Origin: Spirochaetota bacterium
GTDB lineage: Bacteria; Spirochaetota; UBA4802; JAFGJZ01
DNA: 13,654 bases
NCBI GenBank assembly: GCA_023396615.1
Contig: JAEWVM010000053.1
Span: 1-13,654 of the forward strand
Reading direction: 5' to 3'
Made by a program: the position numbers and the translations under genes. The notes beneath the pieces are model-generated. The model saw only the letters and a list, made by a program, of their open reading frames with translations, searched no databases and was not told where the DNA came from. Below, piece by piece: positions 13,567-13,654 of this stretch. Each line of letters opens with the position of its first letter. Position 1 is the first letter of the stretch.

Positions 13567-13654
13567 ATAACCGAACCCCTCCTACATTATCGGATTTTTT
13601 TCTATTTCAAAAAAATAATTACATTAAATTATATTTTTGGACAAATAAATTCTA
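13567..13654 (-). promoter_or_regulatory. Upstream region of the 783-residue protein gene
   Basis: On the minus strand a TTGAAA (13610-13605) precedes TAATGT (13589-13584) by 15 bases, a short spacing. A TATAAT (13633-13628) lies farther up, but its -35 would sit at the window edge. The ribosome binding site AGGAGGGG is strong. The region is very AT-rich. Confidence 0.35.

Overview
The window is about 13.7 kb of AT-rich bacterial chromosome from a diderm (Gram-negative-type) organism. Three genes have Sec-type signal peptides, one encodes a predicted outer-membrane porin, and one encodes a lipoprotein with a relaxed lipobox (F-S-A-C). The phosphoglycerate kinase has a lysine-rich insert after SHLGDPK that I associate, from memory only, with spirochaete (Treponema-like) enzymes. 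A spirochaete is my best guess; no rRNA or other decisive marker is present.

Layout. (1) 1-620: the 5' end of a minus-strand surface lipoprotein gene running off the left edge, then a gene-free stretch full of hairpins and dispersed-repeat sequence. (2) 621-2259: an apparently intact IS1182-type insertion sequence with one DDE transposase gene, lying between inverted arms of flanking repeat sequence. (3) 2283-3100: a secreted, lysine-rich coiled-coil protein of unknown role. A 48-bp repeat occurs in direct orientation at 390-437 and 3053-3100, so it brackets the IS and this gene as an accessory block. (4) 3190-4500: pgk with its own promoter and a textbook terminator. (5) 4505-7125: a MocR-type (GntR plus aminotransferase) regulator divergent from an aldo-keto reductase, a common regulator/target arrangement. 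(6) 7150-9981: minus-strand genes for an outer-membrane porin and a class II DAHP synthase (first step of the shikimate pathway). The synthase start codon abuts a perfect 19-bp inverted repeat. (7) 10051-13566: a secreted protein joining a CsgG-like domain to a probable outer-membrane beta-barrel, convergent with a 783-residue exported helical protein ending in a PsbP/DcrB-like domain. The two genes share a 15-bp inverted repeat at their 3' ends.

Nearly every gene looks like a single transcription unit with its own promoter or terminator; there is no long operon. I see no CRISPR array, tRNA, rRNA, phage or obvious defence system. The least ordinary items are the DAHP synthase leader structure, the CsgG-barrel fusion, the helical/PsbP-like protein, and the repeat-bracketed IS/coiled-coil block.
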